Below, one piece after another: positions 1 through 6,710 of a stretch of 64,000 nucleotides of DNA. The DNA comes from a virus. A program made the translations under genes and the position numbers. The stretch covers positions 258,478 through 322,477 of the IMG/VR virus record IMGVR_UViG_3300042482_000702; one strand, given 5' to 3'. The notes beneath the pieces are model-generated. The model had not been told where the DNA came from and ran no database searches. It worked only from the letters and a program-made list of their open reading frames with translations. Numbering within the stretch: position 1 is the first letter of the stretch; each line of letters begins with the position of its first letter.

Positions 1-140
1 ATTTTGTATCTGAAGAGATTATAAAAGGAAATGTTGTAGAAAACACTCCATACACAATCACCTCTGTTGATAAGGAAATTAAATTTCAAGAGGTTGTTGA
101 AGTTGTGAAAAAGACAAGAAAGAAAAAGGGGGATTTATAA
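1..140 (+). CDS. C-terminal end of an unknown protein (partial)
   Basis: An open frame enters from the left edge and stops with TAA at 138-140. The visible 45 residues end in a lysine-rich tail (KKTRKKKGDL). Too little is present to name a family. It converges on the minus-strand gene that follows, with a shared terminator between them. Confidence 0.6.
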   Translation, partial: FVSEEIIKGNVVENTPYTITSVDKEIKFQEVVEVVKKTRKKKGDL

Positions 141-165
141 TCCCCTCTTTAAATACCAAAAAAAT

Positions 166-195
166 AACCCCACCTTTCGGAGGGGTTTTTTATTT
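166..195. terminator. bidirectional rho-independent terminator
   Basis: A hairpin AACCCC...GGGGTT with a CTTTCGG-type loop is followed by a T run on the plus strand and preceded by an A run, so it can serve both converging genes. Confidence 0.7.
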
Positions 196-697
196 AATTT
201 TTGTCATTTGAATTATTCTCACCATATTTATCTATAATTTGTTCAACACGATGATAAGACTTTCTTCCCATATTAAATTTGATTGTTTTGTTACTCCCAT
301 CGTTAATTCTGTAAGATAAATCAACATTACCATCACTGTCAATTGTTATATTAACAGGTAATTTAATATTATCACGATGTTTAAAAATGTGAGACCTATT
401 TCCATCAATATGTAAATCAATACTGTTATCAATTTTTTCATACGATAATTTATAATCATTGGGATTAGTTTCAAATTCTCTGAACATTTTTTTGAACACC
501 GTTTTATCATCAAGTTTTAATCCAGACATTAATATGGATTCAAGTATTTGACGACCAAACAATTTCATAAATATATGTACACCTAATGTCATTAATAAAA
601 ATTCCCCAAAATTTTCATTTATGGTTTTTTTTCCTGTGTGCATCTCAAGGATTCTACTTTTTTCTTCTTGAGAAATATTATTAAATAAATTTTTCAT
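194..697 (-). CDS. tagged hypothetical protein (putative capsid-targeted)
   Basis: A 167-residue protein of unknown function. Its first 30 residues (ISQEEKSRILEMH...TINE) match the N-terminal tag type also seen in the genes starting at 46870 and 42945, ending at a possible INE cleavage point before NFGE. A hydrophobic stretch follows at about residues 33-60. A TATTTATA late-type promoter lies 13 bases upstream of the ATG. The function of the body is not recognised; delivery inside the virion is an inference from the tag. Confidence 0.65.
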   Translation of the reverse strand: MKNLFNNISQEEKSRILEMHTGKKTINENFGEFLLMTLGVHIFMKLFGRQILESILMSGLKLDDKTVFKKMFREFETNPNDYKLSYEKIDNSIDLHIDGNRSHIFKHRDNIKLPVNITIDSDGNVDLSYRINDGSNKTIKFNMGRKSYHRVEQIIDKYGENNSNDKN

Positions 698-709
698 ATT
701 AATTTTTAT

Positions 710-717
710 TATAAATA
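710..717 (-). promoter_or_regulatory. late-type promoter motif TATTTATA
   Basis: The coding strand reads TATTTATA just upstream of the tagged gene ending at 194. The same octamer recurs before most structural and lysis genes of the window. Confidence 0.55.
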
Positions 718-746
718 TATTACAAAAAAAAAGAGACCGAAGTCTC

Positions 747-1568
747 TTAAAATTTATAAAAATATTTTGAATCCGTTTTGTATAAATATTTTTTATACCC
801 CAAATCCTGAATCATCTTTTTACCGGTCTCTATTCCATTATAAACATCCTCAACAACCACATACTCATTTCTTGTGTGATAGTCGTAATAACCTATCGCA
901 AAATTGATACAGGAGAAGTCAAATAAGTTCTTCAGAGCATAAACATCAGTATATGGGTTTGAAAAGTATTCTTGTTCACCCTTAAAGTTTTCTGTTAAGA
1001 CATTATCACATGTCTTAAAAAAATCACTCTCTCGGTCAAACAATTGTGTTCCCATACAAAATTCTGTAACCATTCTGTTTCCCGGAGCATCAAATTGAAT
1101 TCCGTATCCTACATTTATAAAAAAATTGGGGTCAGCCTTTTTGGACCCGTGACATCCGGTTTCTTCAGATACAAAGAAAGCCGCCTTTAGATTTGGCAAT
1201 TCTTTTAATAATTCCAAACAAGCATAAACACCACATTTATCATCACCACCAATACCGGTTGGATTTCCAAAATCGTTATAAGCCTTTAACGCTGGTTTGA
1301 GTTCATATTGATTGTTCTGTAACATTTCCTCACGAATATTTATCGTGTCTATGTTATGAACCGTATCTGTATGAGCAATTACACAGGGAAAATAATCGAT
1401 AAATTCGTCTGTTTGTTTTATAGCGTAGATATTTTTATGTTCATCCACATTGAAGGGAATCCCATTTTCCTCTAACCAGTTGATTAGAAAATCTACCATT
1501 CTGTCCTCTTGATATGTTTTTGTCGGAACCGACAATACATCTTTTAATAATTGATAATTTCTTTCCAT
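747..1568 (-). CDS. M20/M28-like zinc aminopeptidase
   Basis: A 273-residue protein with the ordered metal-site motifs of co-catalytic zinc peptidases: AHTDTVH (about residue 65), GGDDKCG (about 107), SEETGCHGS (about 132), FDAPG (about 158) and a late YHTRNE histidine (about 230). This matches peptidase T/M20-type exopeptidases, which release N-terminal residues from short peptides in the cytosol. It is shorter than typical cellular enzymes (about 400 residues), as if the dimerisation lid were reduced. The -7 element TATATTTG ends 4 bases before the ATG, so the mRNA is probably leaderless. It could supply amino acids during infection; that role is inferred. Confidence 0.75.
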   Translation of the reverse strand: MERNYQLLKDVLSVPTKTYQEDRMVDFLINWLEENGIPFNVDEHKNIYAIKQTDEFIDYFPCVIAHTDTVHNIDTINIREEMLQNNQYELKPALKAYNDFGNPTGIGGDDKCGVYACLELLKELPNLKAAFFVSEETGCHGSKKADPNFFINVGYGIQFDAPGNRMVTEFCMGTQLFDRESDFFKTCDNVLTENFKGEQEYFSNPYTDVYALKNLFDFSCINFAIGYYDYHTRNEYVVVEDVYNGIETGKKMIQDLGYKKYLYKTDSKYFYKF

Positions 1569-1609
1569 AGCACAAATATAAGGAAAATAATTAACATAAA
1601 AACATTATT

Positions 1610-2977
1610 TTAATTTATTCTAACAAAACCCTCAAATAATTCAGGTGAAACTAAAAAGTTATTAAATTCTTCTTCGGTATAACTTCTACGAGCAACACCA
1701 TTTTTAGTGAAAACATCCATATGTATTCTATTTGTTGCCGGGTCAATTTCTCTAATAAAAAATTCTCTACCATACGAAGTCTTACTTCTAGTGTTAGTCG
1801 GGTATTTAGATATAACTCTATCGTAGATATCTGAGTATTCTAAAATATCAACATACTTATCGGATTGTTCTAATTCCTCAAGTATTTCATCTAATTCTTC
1901 CCCTATAACAAGATTAAGTCGCTCATCATCAAAATCGTTACATTGTATTTCATATCTATATTCATCCCACCCACCAGTGTTAAATGTGTGTCCAATATCT
2001 GTTAAAACACCCTTAATGTCTTTAGTGGGGTCTTGACTAATCTTAAACATTGATAATAAAAGACCAACAGTGGTATAATAAGTTCTAAAACAATCTATAT
2101 TGATTAACCCATAATTTTGAAAAATTTCACAAATTTCATCGTTAATTTGTTTTTTAGCCTCATCGTGACGACAATTATTTTCAAGGTCTACATACTCTTC
2201 TAACATACTTTCAATTTTACCCGCAAACATATCCGACAATTTTTCAGCAGCCTTTTCTTTCTTTTCATCATCGTCTAAAGAAATTAAATCAGGTGAAATA
2301 TATTTTAAAATTTGTTTTAATTTACCCTTATTTTCATCTGAAAACCAACCGAAAAAATACCCCCCATTCCAATCATCAACCGCTGTTTCATAATCAATAT
2401 AATCATATCCATTATCATAATACGAAAATAAACTACTAACATAATAAACATCATCTTCTTCAACCTCAAATAATTTAACATAATCTTCTATATCATCAAA
2501 ATGTAATTTGATTGTACTTTTACCCGGATTTTTTTCGTTGTAATTAAATTTATAAATTAAATTGTCAGCACGTTCCATTTCATTAGATGATACCTGTTCA
2601 CCATTCTTAATCTTAACTAACAAGTCATAAATTGGACTATAACCAATTATGGGTTCAAGTTCTGATTTAACATCATTAGGTAATTCGTGGAATAATTCAT
2701 TTCTAGTTATGACTCTATTTCTCATAACCTCACTACCAATATATTCTATCTTATGGTCGGTATCATTTCTAAAAATAGTGTATGTCTGAATCGGTTCTTT
2801 ATCCTTATCAATAACAAAATAAACATCACCATCCCTAAATTTATTAGTCCATTCTGGTTTAAGTTTTTCCGGTGCAAAATATTCAAACGCCAAACCTGTC
2901 ATTGGCTCAACTATCATCCAATCTTCAGTGTTTAATATAGTTTGACTTTGCTCGTAAGCGTCGTTTTTAGTGGGCAT
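1610..2977 (-). CDS. large acidic hypothetical protein
   Basis: A 455-residue acidic protein with no family I recognise. The N-terminal third has a WMIVEP...AFEYFAPEKLKPEW segment; the middle is rich in Asp and Tyr (YYDNGYDYIDYE). No signal peptide or membrane segment is seen. A TATTTATT element upstream suggests late expression, possibly as a structural protein. Confidence 0.65.
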   Translation of the reverse strand: MPTKNDAYEQSQTILNTEDWMIVEPMTGLAFEYFAPEKLKPEWTNKFRDGDVYFVIDKDKEPIQTYTIFRNDTDHKIEYIGSEVMRNRVITRNELFHELPNDVKSELEPIIGYSPIYDLLVKIKNGEQVSSNEMERADNLIYKFNYNEKNPGKSTIKLHFDDIEDYVKLFEVEEDDVYYVSSLFSYYDNGYDYIDYETAVDDWNGGYFFGWFSDENKGKLKQILKYISPDLISLDDDEKKEKAAEKLSDMFAGKIESMLEEYVDLENNCRHDEAKKQINDEICEIFQNYGLINIDCFRTYYTTVGLLLSMFKISQDPTKDIKGVLTDIGHTFNTGGWDEYRYEIQCNDFDDERLNLVIGEELDEILEELEQSDKYVDILEYSDIYDRVISKYPTNTRSKTSYGREFFIREIDPATNRIHMDVFTKNGVARRSYTEEEFNNFLVSPELFEGFVRIN

Positions 2978-3009
2978 AGATATTTATTTTAATAATAAAT
3001 ATATTTTTA

Positions 3010-3040
3010 TTTGGAATTATCTAAAAATGTATTATCTTTG
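3010..3040 (+). promoter_or_regulatory. host-type promoter of tmRNA
   Basis: TTTG at 3010-3013, exactly 19 bases, then TATCTTTG at 3033-3040: a perfect Bacteroidetes sigma-A promoter. The mature tmRNA 5' end lies 15 bases downstream. Confidence 0.85.
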
Positions 3041-3054
3041 TAGAGTTAAAATAT

Positions 3055-3463
3055 GGGAGTGACACGGAATTGACTATTCGTAATAGTTATTCGGGGCACG
3101 TAGTGAGATGTTCTCTATCACTTAAATCTATGGGTACAACAATTTAGACGGAAACGTTTTAAACAAAATGGCTCTAGTAGGTCTTGTACGTCAAGATGAG
3201 CTTGTGAACGTAGCGTAAGCAAACACACATTGGGGTCGACGGATATGTGTACCTAGCAACAGAAATATCTTAAGGTGTGATACCACCCGAAGAGTGTCAA
3301 GGTCTCGTTTGAGGGTCTACCTATTAAAGTGAACCTCCCACAGTTGTAGGTAATGATGGAAAAATTAGAACCTTCTATTTGTCAGTTGAGAATTAACTGA
3401 ATAAACGTGTAGTCCTTAATAGGTAATACAAATAACACTTGGGTTCGAGTCCCAACACTTCCA
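3055..3463 (+). ncRNA. ssrA: tmRNA (transfer-messenger RNA)
   Basis: The acceptor stem GGGAGTG (3055-3061) pairs with CACTTCC (3456-3462) with one G-U pair, followed by discriminator A. The T-arm TTGGG-TTCGAGT-CCCAA (3039+400 region, 3439-3455) is perfect, and the 5' end continues ACACGGAATTGAC as in tmRNAs. A tag frame ends at TAA 3216-3218 and reads ALVGLVRQDELVNVA from 3171; the true resume codon could lie a few codons upstream. It would rescue stalled ribosomes together with the SmpB encoded 550 bases away on the other strand. The ending NVA differs from the usual LAA-type degron. Confidence 0.9.
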
Positions 3464-3474
3464 CGTCCACTGGA

Positions 3475-3493
3475 GAGTCCCAACACCTCCACA
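3475..3493 (+). repeat. duplicate of the tmRNA 3' end
   Basis: GAGTCCCAACACCTCCAC repeats the T-arm 3' half and acceptor of the tmRNA (3447-3464) with one mismatch, 28 bases downstream. Such partial 3'-end copies are what integration or recombination at ssrA leaves behind. Confidence 0.6.
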
Positions 3494-3494
3494 C

Positions 3495-3527
3495 AAAAAA
3501 GAGACCTAAATGGTCTCTTTTTTTATT
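3495..3527 (+). terminator. tmRNA terminator
   Basis: GAGACC-TAAAT-GGTCTC hairpin followed by a run of T. Confidence 0.8.
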
Positions 3528-3542
3528 GATAATCACCAATAA

Positions 3543-3570
3543 AAAAACCACCCGAAGGTGGCTTATTATC
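3543..3570 (-). terminator. terminator of the coiled-coil membrane protein gene
   Basis: On the minus strand GCCACC-TTCG-GGTGG hairpin followed by TTTTTT. Confidence 0.75.
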
Positions 3571-3588
3571 AGTTCAAATGTTTATTTT

Positions 3589-3954
3589 TTAATCTTTTAA
3601 TACTTGTTTATCCCCAACCGGAGATGTGAATTTGGATGTTAATTTATCTAATCTTGAATCAAAATTTCTATATACATCACTAAACATTTTATCTACGTCA
3701 TCCATTCTTTTGTTGGTGTACATATTTGTTTCAGTATATAATCTATCAACCCTATCAATCTCCCCATCAATACGACGGTTTAGAGAATCTCCACCACTAT
3801 TAATATCATTAAAGATATGTCCTTGAACTTGTTCTAATTGTTTGCATTTATTTTTTAATCTGTTAATCTGAATGCACATTATAACCATAACCACAACTCC
3901 CAGTACCCCGAGAACCAAACCTATACCCATAATGAACGATGTTAAATCTACCAT
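3589..3954 (-). CDS. small membrane-anchored coiled-coil protein
   Basis: A 121-residue protein with one N-terminal transmembrane segment (about residues 6-29, glycine and valine rich) followed by a heptad-like, charged helical region (about 35-105). The layout is that of a membrane-anchored coiled coil such as a spanin or envelope tether, but no family motif is visible. Confidence 0.6.
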   Translation of the reverse strand: MVDLTSFIMGIGLVLGVLGVVVMVIMCIQINRLKNKCKQLEQVQGHIFNDINSGGDSLNRRIDGEIDRVDRLYTETNMYTNKRMDDVDKMFSDVYRNFDSRLDKLTSKFTSPVGDKQVLKD

Positions 3955-4005
3955 AATTTCTGTTTTTTTATTTGTTTATTATTGAACTGATAATTAATTA
4001 TAATA

Positions 4006-4032
4006 AAAAAAGGGACTATTTCAAGTCCCTTT
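4006..4032 (-). terminator. terminator overlapping the smpB stop codon
   Basis: GGGACT-TGAAAT-AGTCCC followed by seven T on the minus strand. The 5' arm encodes the last SmpB codons and the TAG stop lies at the loop-stem junction. Confidence 0.8.
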
Positions 4033-4453
4033 TCATATCTCTTTCGATGTCCCGAGATTTGATGGTATCTCGTTTATCGTATGTTTTCTTCCCTTTGGCA
4101 AGAGCAATTTCCATTTTAATTAATCCGGTGTCGTTTATGAAGATACGATAAGGAACGATGGTTACACCATTGATTAACTCATTCTCCCACTTATTAAGTT
4201 CTTTTCGTTTGGCTAATAGTTTTCTATCCTTTACGGTCTCGTGGAAGGACCCAAACCCATAATCGGAGATATTCATCCCCTTTATAAATAACTCCCCCTC
4301 ATTGAAATAACAATACCCTTCAGAGATGGATACCTTTCCCTGACGAATGGACTTTACCTCTGAACCAACTAGTTTGATTCCCACAATTAATGTCTGTAGG
4401 AATGAATACTCAAACTTGGCTTTCTTATTGACTATGTTAATTGAATTTTTCAT
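4016..4453 (-). CDS. smpB: SmpB, tmRNA-binding protein
   Basis: A 145-residue protein with the family's full set of motifs: GSEVKSIRQGKVSISEGY (about 31-50), the central ISDYGFG segment, and the basic C-terminal tail ALAKGKKTYDKRDTIKSRD (about 118-137) that enters the ribosomal mRNA channel. SmpB brings alanyl-tmRNA to stalled ribosomes. A phage tmRNA gene sits next door, so the pair probably forms a self-contained rescue system. The promoter -7 box ends 4 bases before the ATG, giving a leaderless mRNA. The length is typical (about 150 residues). Confidence 0.93.
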   Translation of the reverse strand: MKNSINIVNKKAKFEYSFLQTLIVGIKLVGSEVKSIRQGKVSISEGYCYFNEGELFIKGMNISDYGFGSFHETVKDRKLLAKRKELNKWENELINGVTIVPYRIFINDTGLIKMEIALAKGKKTYDKRDTIKSRDIERDMKRDLK

Positions 4454-4457
4454 ACGA

Positions 4458-4488
4458 CAAAGATAATATAAAAATTGATATAAACAAA
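4458..4488 (-). promoter_or_regulatory. host-type promoter of smpB
   Basis: Minus strand TTTG, 19 bases, TATCTTTG, then TCGT-ATG. The predicted start of transcription falls at or next to the start codon. Confidence 0.85.
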
Positions 4489-4520
4489 AAAAGGTGATAC
4501 AAATTAATGTACCACCTTTT
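4486..4520. terminator. terminator of the giant RNA
   Basis: Minus strand GGTGGTAC-ATTAATTT-GTATCACC (one G-U pair) followed by TTTTTTT. The flanking A and T runs make it potentially bidirectional. It separates the giant RNA from the smpB promoter. Confidence 0.75.
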
Positions 4521-5406
4521 TGGCTTAATACGATGAGAATACTCGTCTTATTGAGAATCTTCGGAAGGATTATTGTTTCCCTTCGTTTCCACCATCTTTT
4601 GAATGGTAACCCTCATTGCCGATTGGTTAGACCAATCACTCCTTGAGATATCATCTACTCTCTCATTATTCAACTCTCTTTAACCTTGCGAGCTAACTCC
4701 GGATTCGACTCCGTAGAGGTTTTTGGCGAGAATACATTCAGACTTGCGGTCATCCTGTGCAACGAACGGCTCGTTACTATGTAGGCAACTTGTCGACGAT
4801 ACCTGGTAAACATTTTTGCTATTGTCTATTTAGTTTTTCACCATATGAAAATAGTTAATGTGTTGTGGATGTATTCAGGAAGTAGTTTACCGTAAGCTCC
4901 CTAACCTTTTGGGTTAAAGAATACTAAACTTCCCGATGAGATATCCCTATCTCCAAATTTCAAGAATTCTTCAAATCAATATCTTGGTAGATATTTGATA
5001 GGGATAAAGTCAGCACCACCTGTTACTTAATCTTGCCTTTCGGCGTTAAGATTCCTTTTATTTTGGAACCCGCAATTATAAGGTCGGATAACCCTATTTC
5101 TTACTTGATTCCTATGGGTTCTTCTTATCTTGATTCCTCAATCAACCGGACAATCCACATTGCCAAGTTAGTATTCCATTTCCCTACGAAGTTATCCTCG
5201 GTACTACAGGACTACTAATATCCCACTTGCTTACTCGAGTTCGGTTTCCCAAACCACAAAATCACTAACACAAATGATTTCATTTTATCCCCGTTTCCGG
5301 GATTATTTAAAGATGATAAGCCACCTATTATCTTTGATACAACACCGAAGTGTTATAATGGATAATCTAAAATTTCTAAGAACGTCTTTAAGGTTTCCCT
5401 TAATTG
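4486..5406 (-). ncRNA. giant structured noncoding RNA (about 920 nt), unassigned class
   Basis: No convincing ORF exists here on either strand, yet the stretch has its own perfect promoter (5412-5442) and terminator (4486-4520). The minus-strand transcript is packed with ideal hairpins: TTAAGG-GAAA-CCTTAA (5388-5403), AACAC-TTCG-GTGTT (5341-5354), CCCG-GAAA-CGGG (5287-5303), GGTTT-GGG-AAACC (5243-5255), TTGATT-GAGG-AATCAA (5130-5145), AATCTT...GCC-GAAA-GGC-AAGATT (5029-5053), GATTGGT-CTA-ACCAATC (4621-4637), plus a 10-bp long-range helix between 4997-5006 and 4942-4951. Size, tetraloops, phage origin and position beside tRNA genes recall the GOLLD and ROOL giant RNAs, but I cannot align it to either. 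It is not RNase P, tmRNA or an obvious intron. Confidence 0.75.
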
Positions 5407-5411
5407 TTTTA

Positions 5412-5442
5412 CAAAGGTAAGTGATTTTTTTCTAAAGTCAAA
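5412..5442 (-). promoter_or_regulatory. host-type promoter of the giant RNA
   Basis: Minus strand TTTG (5439-5442), 19 bases, TACCTTTG (5412-5419). Confidence 0.85.
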
Positions 5443-5470
5443 TATTTTTGTAATTTTTTTTTAAAAAATA

Positions 5471-5564
5471 AAATGTGTTGTGTAAGCTCTACCACTGCAG
5501 CTAAACCTTGGTCACCAGGATTACGGTTGTTGGAATCGAACCAACGACTCTACACGACACATTT
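5471..5564 (-). ncRNA. permuted tRNA-like RNA A
   Basis: Read 5' to 3' on the minus strand: a terminal stem AAATGTGTCGTGT / ACACAACACATTT (13 positions, one mismatch), a canonical T-arm GTTGG-TTCGATT-CCAAC, a hairpin AACC...GGTT with a 17-nt loop where the acceptor would be, and then a canonical D-arm TAGCTGCAGTGGTAGAGCT. The T-arm therefore precedes the D-arm, the reverse of a tRNA gene, and the RNA ends lie where the anticodon arm would be. It is either a circularly permuted tRNA gene or a tRNA mimic such as a YrlA-type Y RNA. It shares a promoter (5776-5807) with the next two RNAs. Confidence 0.65.
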
Positions 5565-5568
5565 ATAG

Positions 5569-5659
5569 TGGTATCAGATGGATTCGAACCACCGGCACAG
5601 GGTTTTTCAGAACCCTTGCTCTACCAAGGAAGATAAATCTCCCACTGAGCTATAATACC
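5569..5659 (-). tRNA. atypical tRNA, Phe(GAA)-like with expanded D-loop and 8-nt anticodon loop
   Basis: The acceptor GGTATTA/TGATACC, TA at 8-9, D-stem GCTC/GAGC and T-arm GGTGG-TTCGAAT-CCATC are in normal order with discriminator A. The D-loop is about 25 nt and contains its own hairpin GGGAGAT-TT-ATCTTCC. The anticodon arm AGGGT-TCTGAAAA-ACCCT leaves 8 loop bases around GAA (or a 6-bp stem with a 6-base loop). A normal tRNA-Phe exists at 34700. This copy may be non-decoding, a frameshifting tRNA or a decoy. Confidence 0.6.
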
Positions 5660-5670
5660 ATATAAAATAA

Positions 5671-5745
5671 TGTGGGTGTATGCTCTACCATCTGAGCTAC
5701 GGATTTGAAACCGGAGGGATTTGAAACCTCGACACAACACCCACA
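5671..5745 (-). ncRNA. permuted tRNA-like RNA C
   Basis: A perfect 9-bp terminal stem TGTGGGTGT/ACACCCACA encloses, in order, a T-arm-like hairpin GAGG-TTTCAAATC-CCTC, a short hairpin CGG-TTTCAAAT-CCG in the acceptor position, and a canonical D-arm TAGCTCAGATGGTAGAGC. This repeats the inverted T-then-D order of RNA A. There is no free acceptor end and no room for CCA, so it is unlikely to be a directly aminoacylated tRNA. Confidence 0.65.
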
Positions 5746-5775
5746 CCATTAATTCAATGAACTTATTTTCTTCTA

Positions 5776-5807
5776 CAAAGATAATACATTTATTTTAATC
5801 TGTCAAA
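5776..5807 (-). promoter_or_regulatory. host-type promoter of the tRNA-like cluster
   Basis: Minus strand TTTG, 20 bases, TATCTTTG at 5776-5783, upstream of the RNAs at 5471-5745. Confidence 0.75.
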
Positions 5808-5823
5808 TCTTTTTTGATTTTTT

Positions 5824-6033
5824 TTAATTCATATTATCCAAGAACATTTCGGTAATCTCATCTTCCTCTTCATCTGTCCCTTCGGCTCCGTTATGCCACT
5901 CTATATTATCTACAGTATAATCGTCCCAAGTATCCCAAAACGCGTGAATTGTAAATTCTCTTCCATCCTCTGTTTGACCATCATAATCGTAATTTGCTGA
6001 AGTTAGAACTTCGCTTGAATAATTTATTTCCAT
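5824..6033 (-). CDS. small acidic hypothetical protein
   Basis: A 69-residue acidic protein (EGTDEEEDEITEMFLDN at the C-terminus) with a Trp-rich centre (FWDTWDDY). No family is recognised. It lies between tRNA-like genes, a usual place for small early phage proteins. Confidence 0.55.
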   Translation of the reverse strand: MEINYSSEVLTSANYDYDGQTEDGREFTIHAFWDTWDDYTVDNIEWHNGAEGTDEEEDEITEMFLDNMN

Positions 6034-6053
6034 TTTTTCTTTTTTTTAATTAG

Positions 6054-6130
6054 TAGTCAGAACAGGATTCGAACCTGTGTACCCTCGTATGAGTTCGTCA
6101 TACCGTGCATCTCCAATGTGCTACCTGACT
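6054..6130 (-). tRNA. tRNA with unusual anticodon arm (isotype uncertain)
   Basis: The acceptor AGTCAGG/TCTGACT, TA at 8-9, T-arm ACAGG-TTCGAAT-CCTGT and discriminator A are all good. The anticodon arm folds as GTATGA-CGAAC-TCATAC, or with a 7-base loop ACGAACT that lacks U33, so no anticodon can be assigned with confidence (GAA by position). Confidence 0.6.
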
Positions 6131-6163
6131 ATGTTTCGTTAATGTTAAAAACTGTTCAATCAC

Positions 6164-6283
6164 TGTAAAAACACATCAACTTGGTACTTACTATCTCGGC
6201 TCCCCCATCCTAACTATATAGTTTACCTGAAACTTCAGCGGGTTGTTGATTGACCACTCCCACCTACTCAAGTAGTTTTTACA
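6164..6283 (-). ncRNA. stem-delimited structured RNA
   Basis: The ends pair perfectly over 9 bp (TGTAAAAAC/GTTTTTACA). Inside are ATCAAC/GTTGAT, CTGAA-GT-TTCAG and AACTATATAGTT helices. The 5' strand of the terminal stem overlaps the stop codon of the upstream gene. No known class is recognised. Confidence 0.4.
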
Positions 6284-6533
6284 CACTCATCATCCAACCC
6301 ATTCGGTTTTGAGATTGATACTCACTATAAGTACATCTTCTCATTGAGGAATAGTCGGGTCTCAACTTAACATGAGTCGGATATTTCTTCTCGTGTTCTT
6401 TACTCTCTCTCACCACCTTAGCGTAAGCTTCTCTTTTACTTGAAGCCCACACATCATTAAATCCACCACCTATCCAATTAAACAAATAAAGGTATTCACC
6501 GTTAACACTTCTATACAATTTCTCTTTAGCCAT
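6279..6533 (-). CDS. small hypothetical protein
   Basis: An 84-residue protein starting MAKEKLYRSVNGEYLY. A longer frame exists, but its first 15 codons overlap a perfect host promoter (6557-6587), so the internal ATG at 6533 is the real start. The body has WASSKREAYAKVV and YSEYQSQNRMGW segments; no function is recognised. Confidence 0.65.
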   Translation of the reverse strand: MAKEKLYRSVNGEYLYLFNWIGGGFNDVWASSKREAYAKVVRESKEHEKKYPTHVKLRPDYSSMRRCTYSEYQSQNRMGWMMSV

Positions 6534-6556
6534 AATGATTAGTTTTAAATCCGATA

Positions 6557-6587
6557 CAAAGATAAGCATTAAATCCACACTTCCAAA
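6557..6587 (-). promoter_or_regulatory. host-type promoter
   Basis: Minus strand TTTG, 19 bases, TATCTTTG (6557-6564). It fixes the start of the downstream gene at 6533. Confidence 0.8.
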
Positions 6588-6670
6588 CTTTATTTCATTT
6601 TTTTTTAAAAAATTTTTTTACGATAACGATTCCGTGAATTTATTTACTATTTTTCTTGACATGACGATGA

Positions 6671-6678
6671 TATTTATC
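6671..6678 (+). promoter_or_regulatory. late-type promoter motif TATTTATC
   Basis: TATTTATC about 33 bases before the lipoprotein ATG, a variant of the recurrent TATTTATA element. Confidence 0.5.
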
Positions 6679-6710
6679 TATAATTTTACAGAATTAAAAA
6701 ACAAACTATT

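Noticed and set aside
4486-5406. RNase P RNA, group I or group II intron, or a small ORF (5033-5218) as the explanation of the gene-free stretch
   Set aside because: The conserved RNase P core is not found, no convincing intron core or domain V was seen, and the plus-strand ORF runs against the transcript and lacks gene-like composition.
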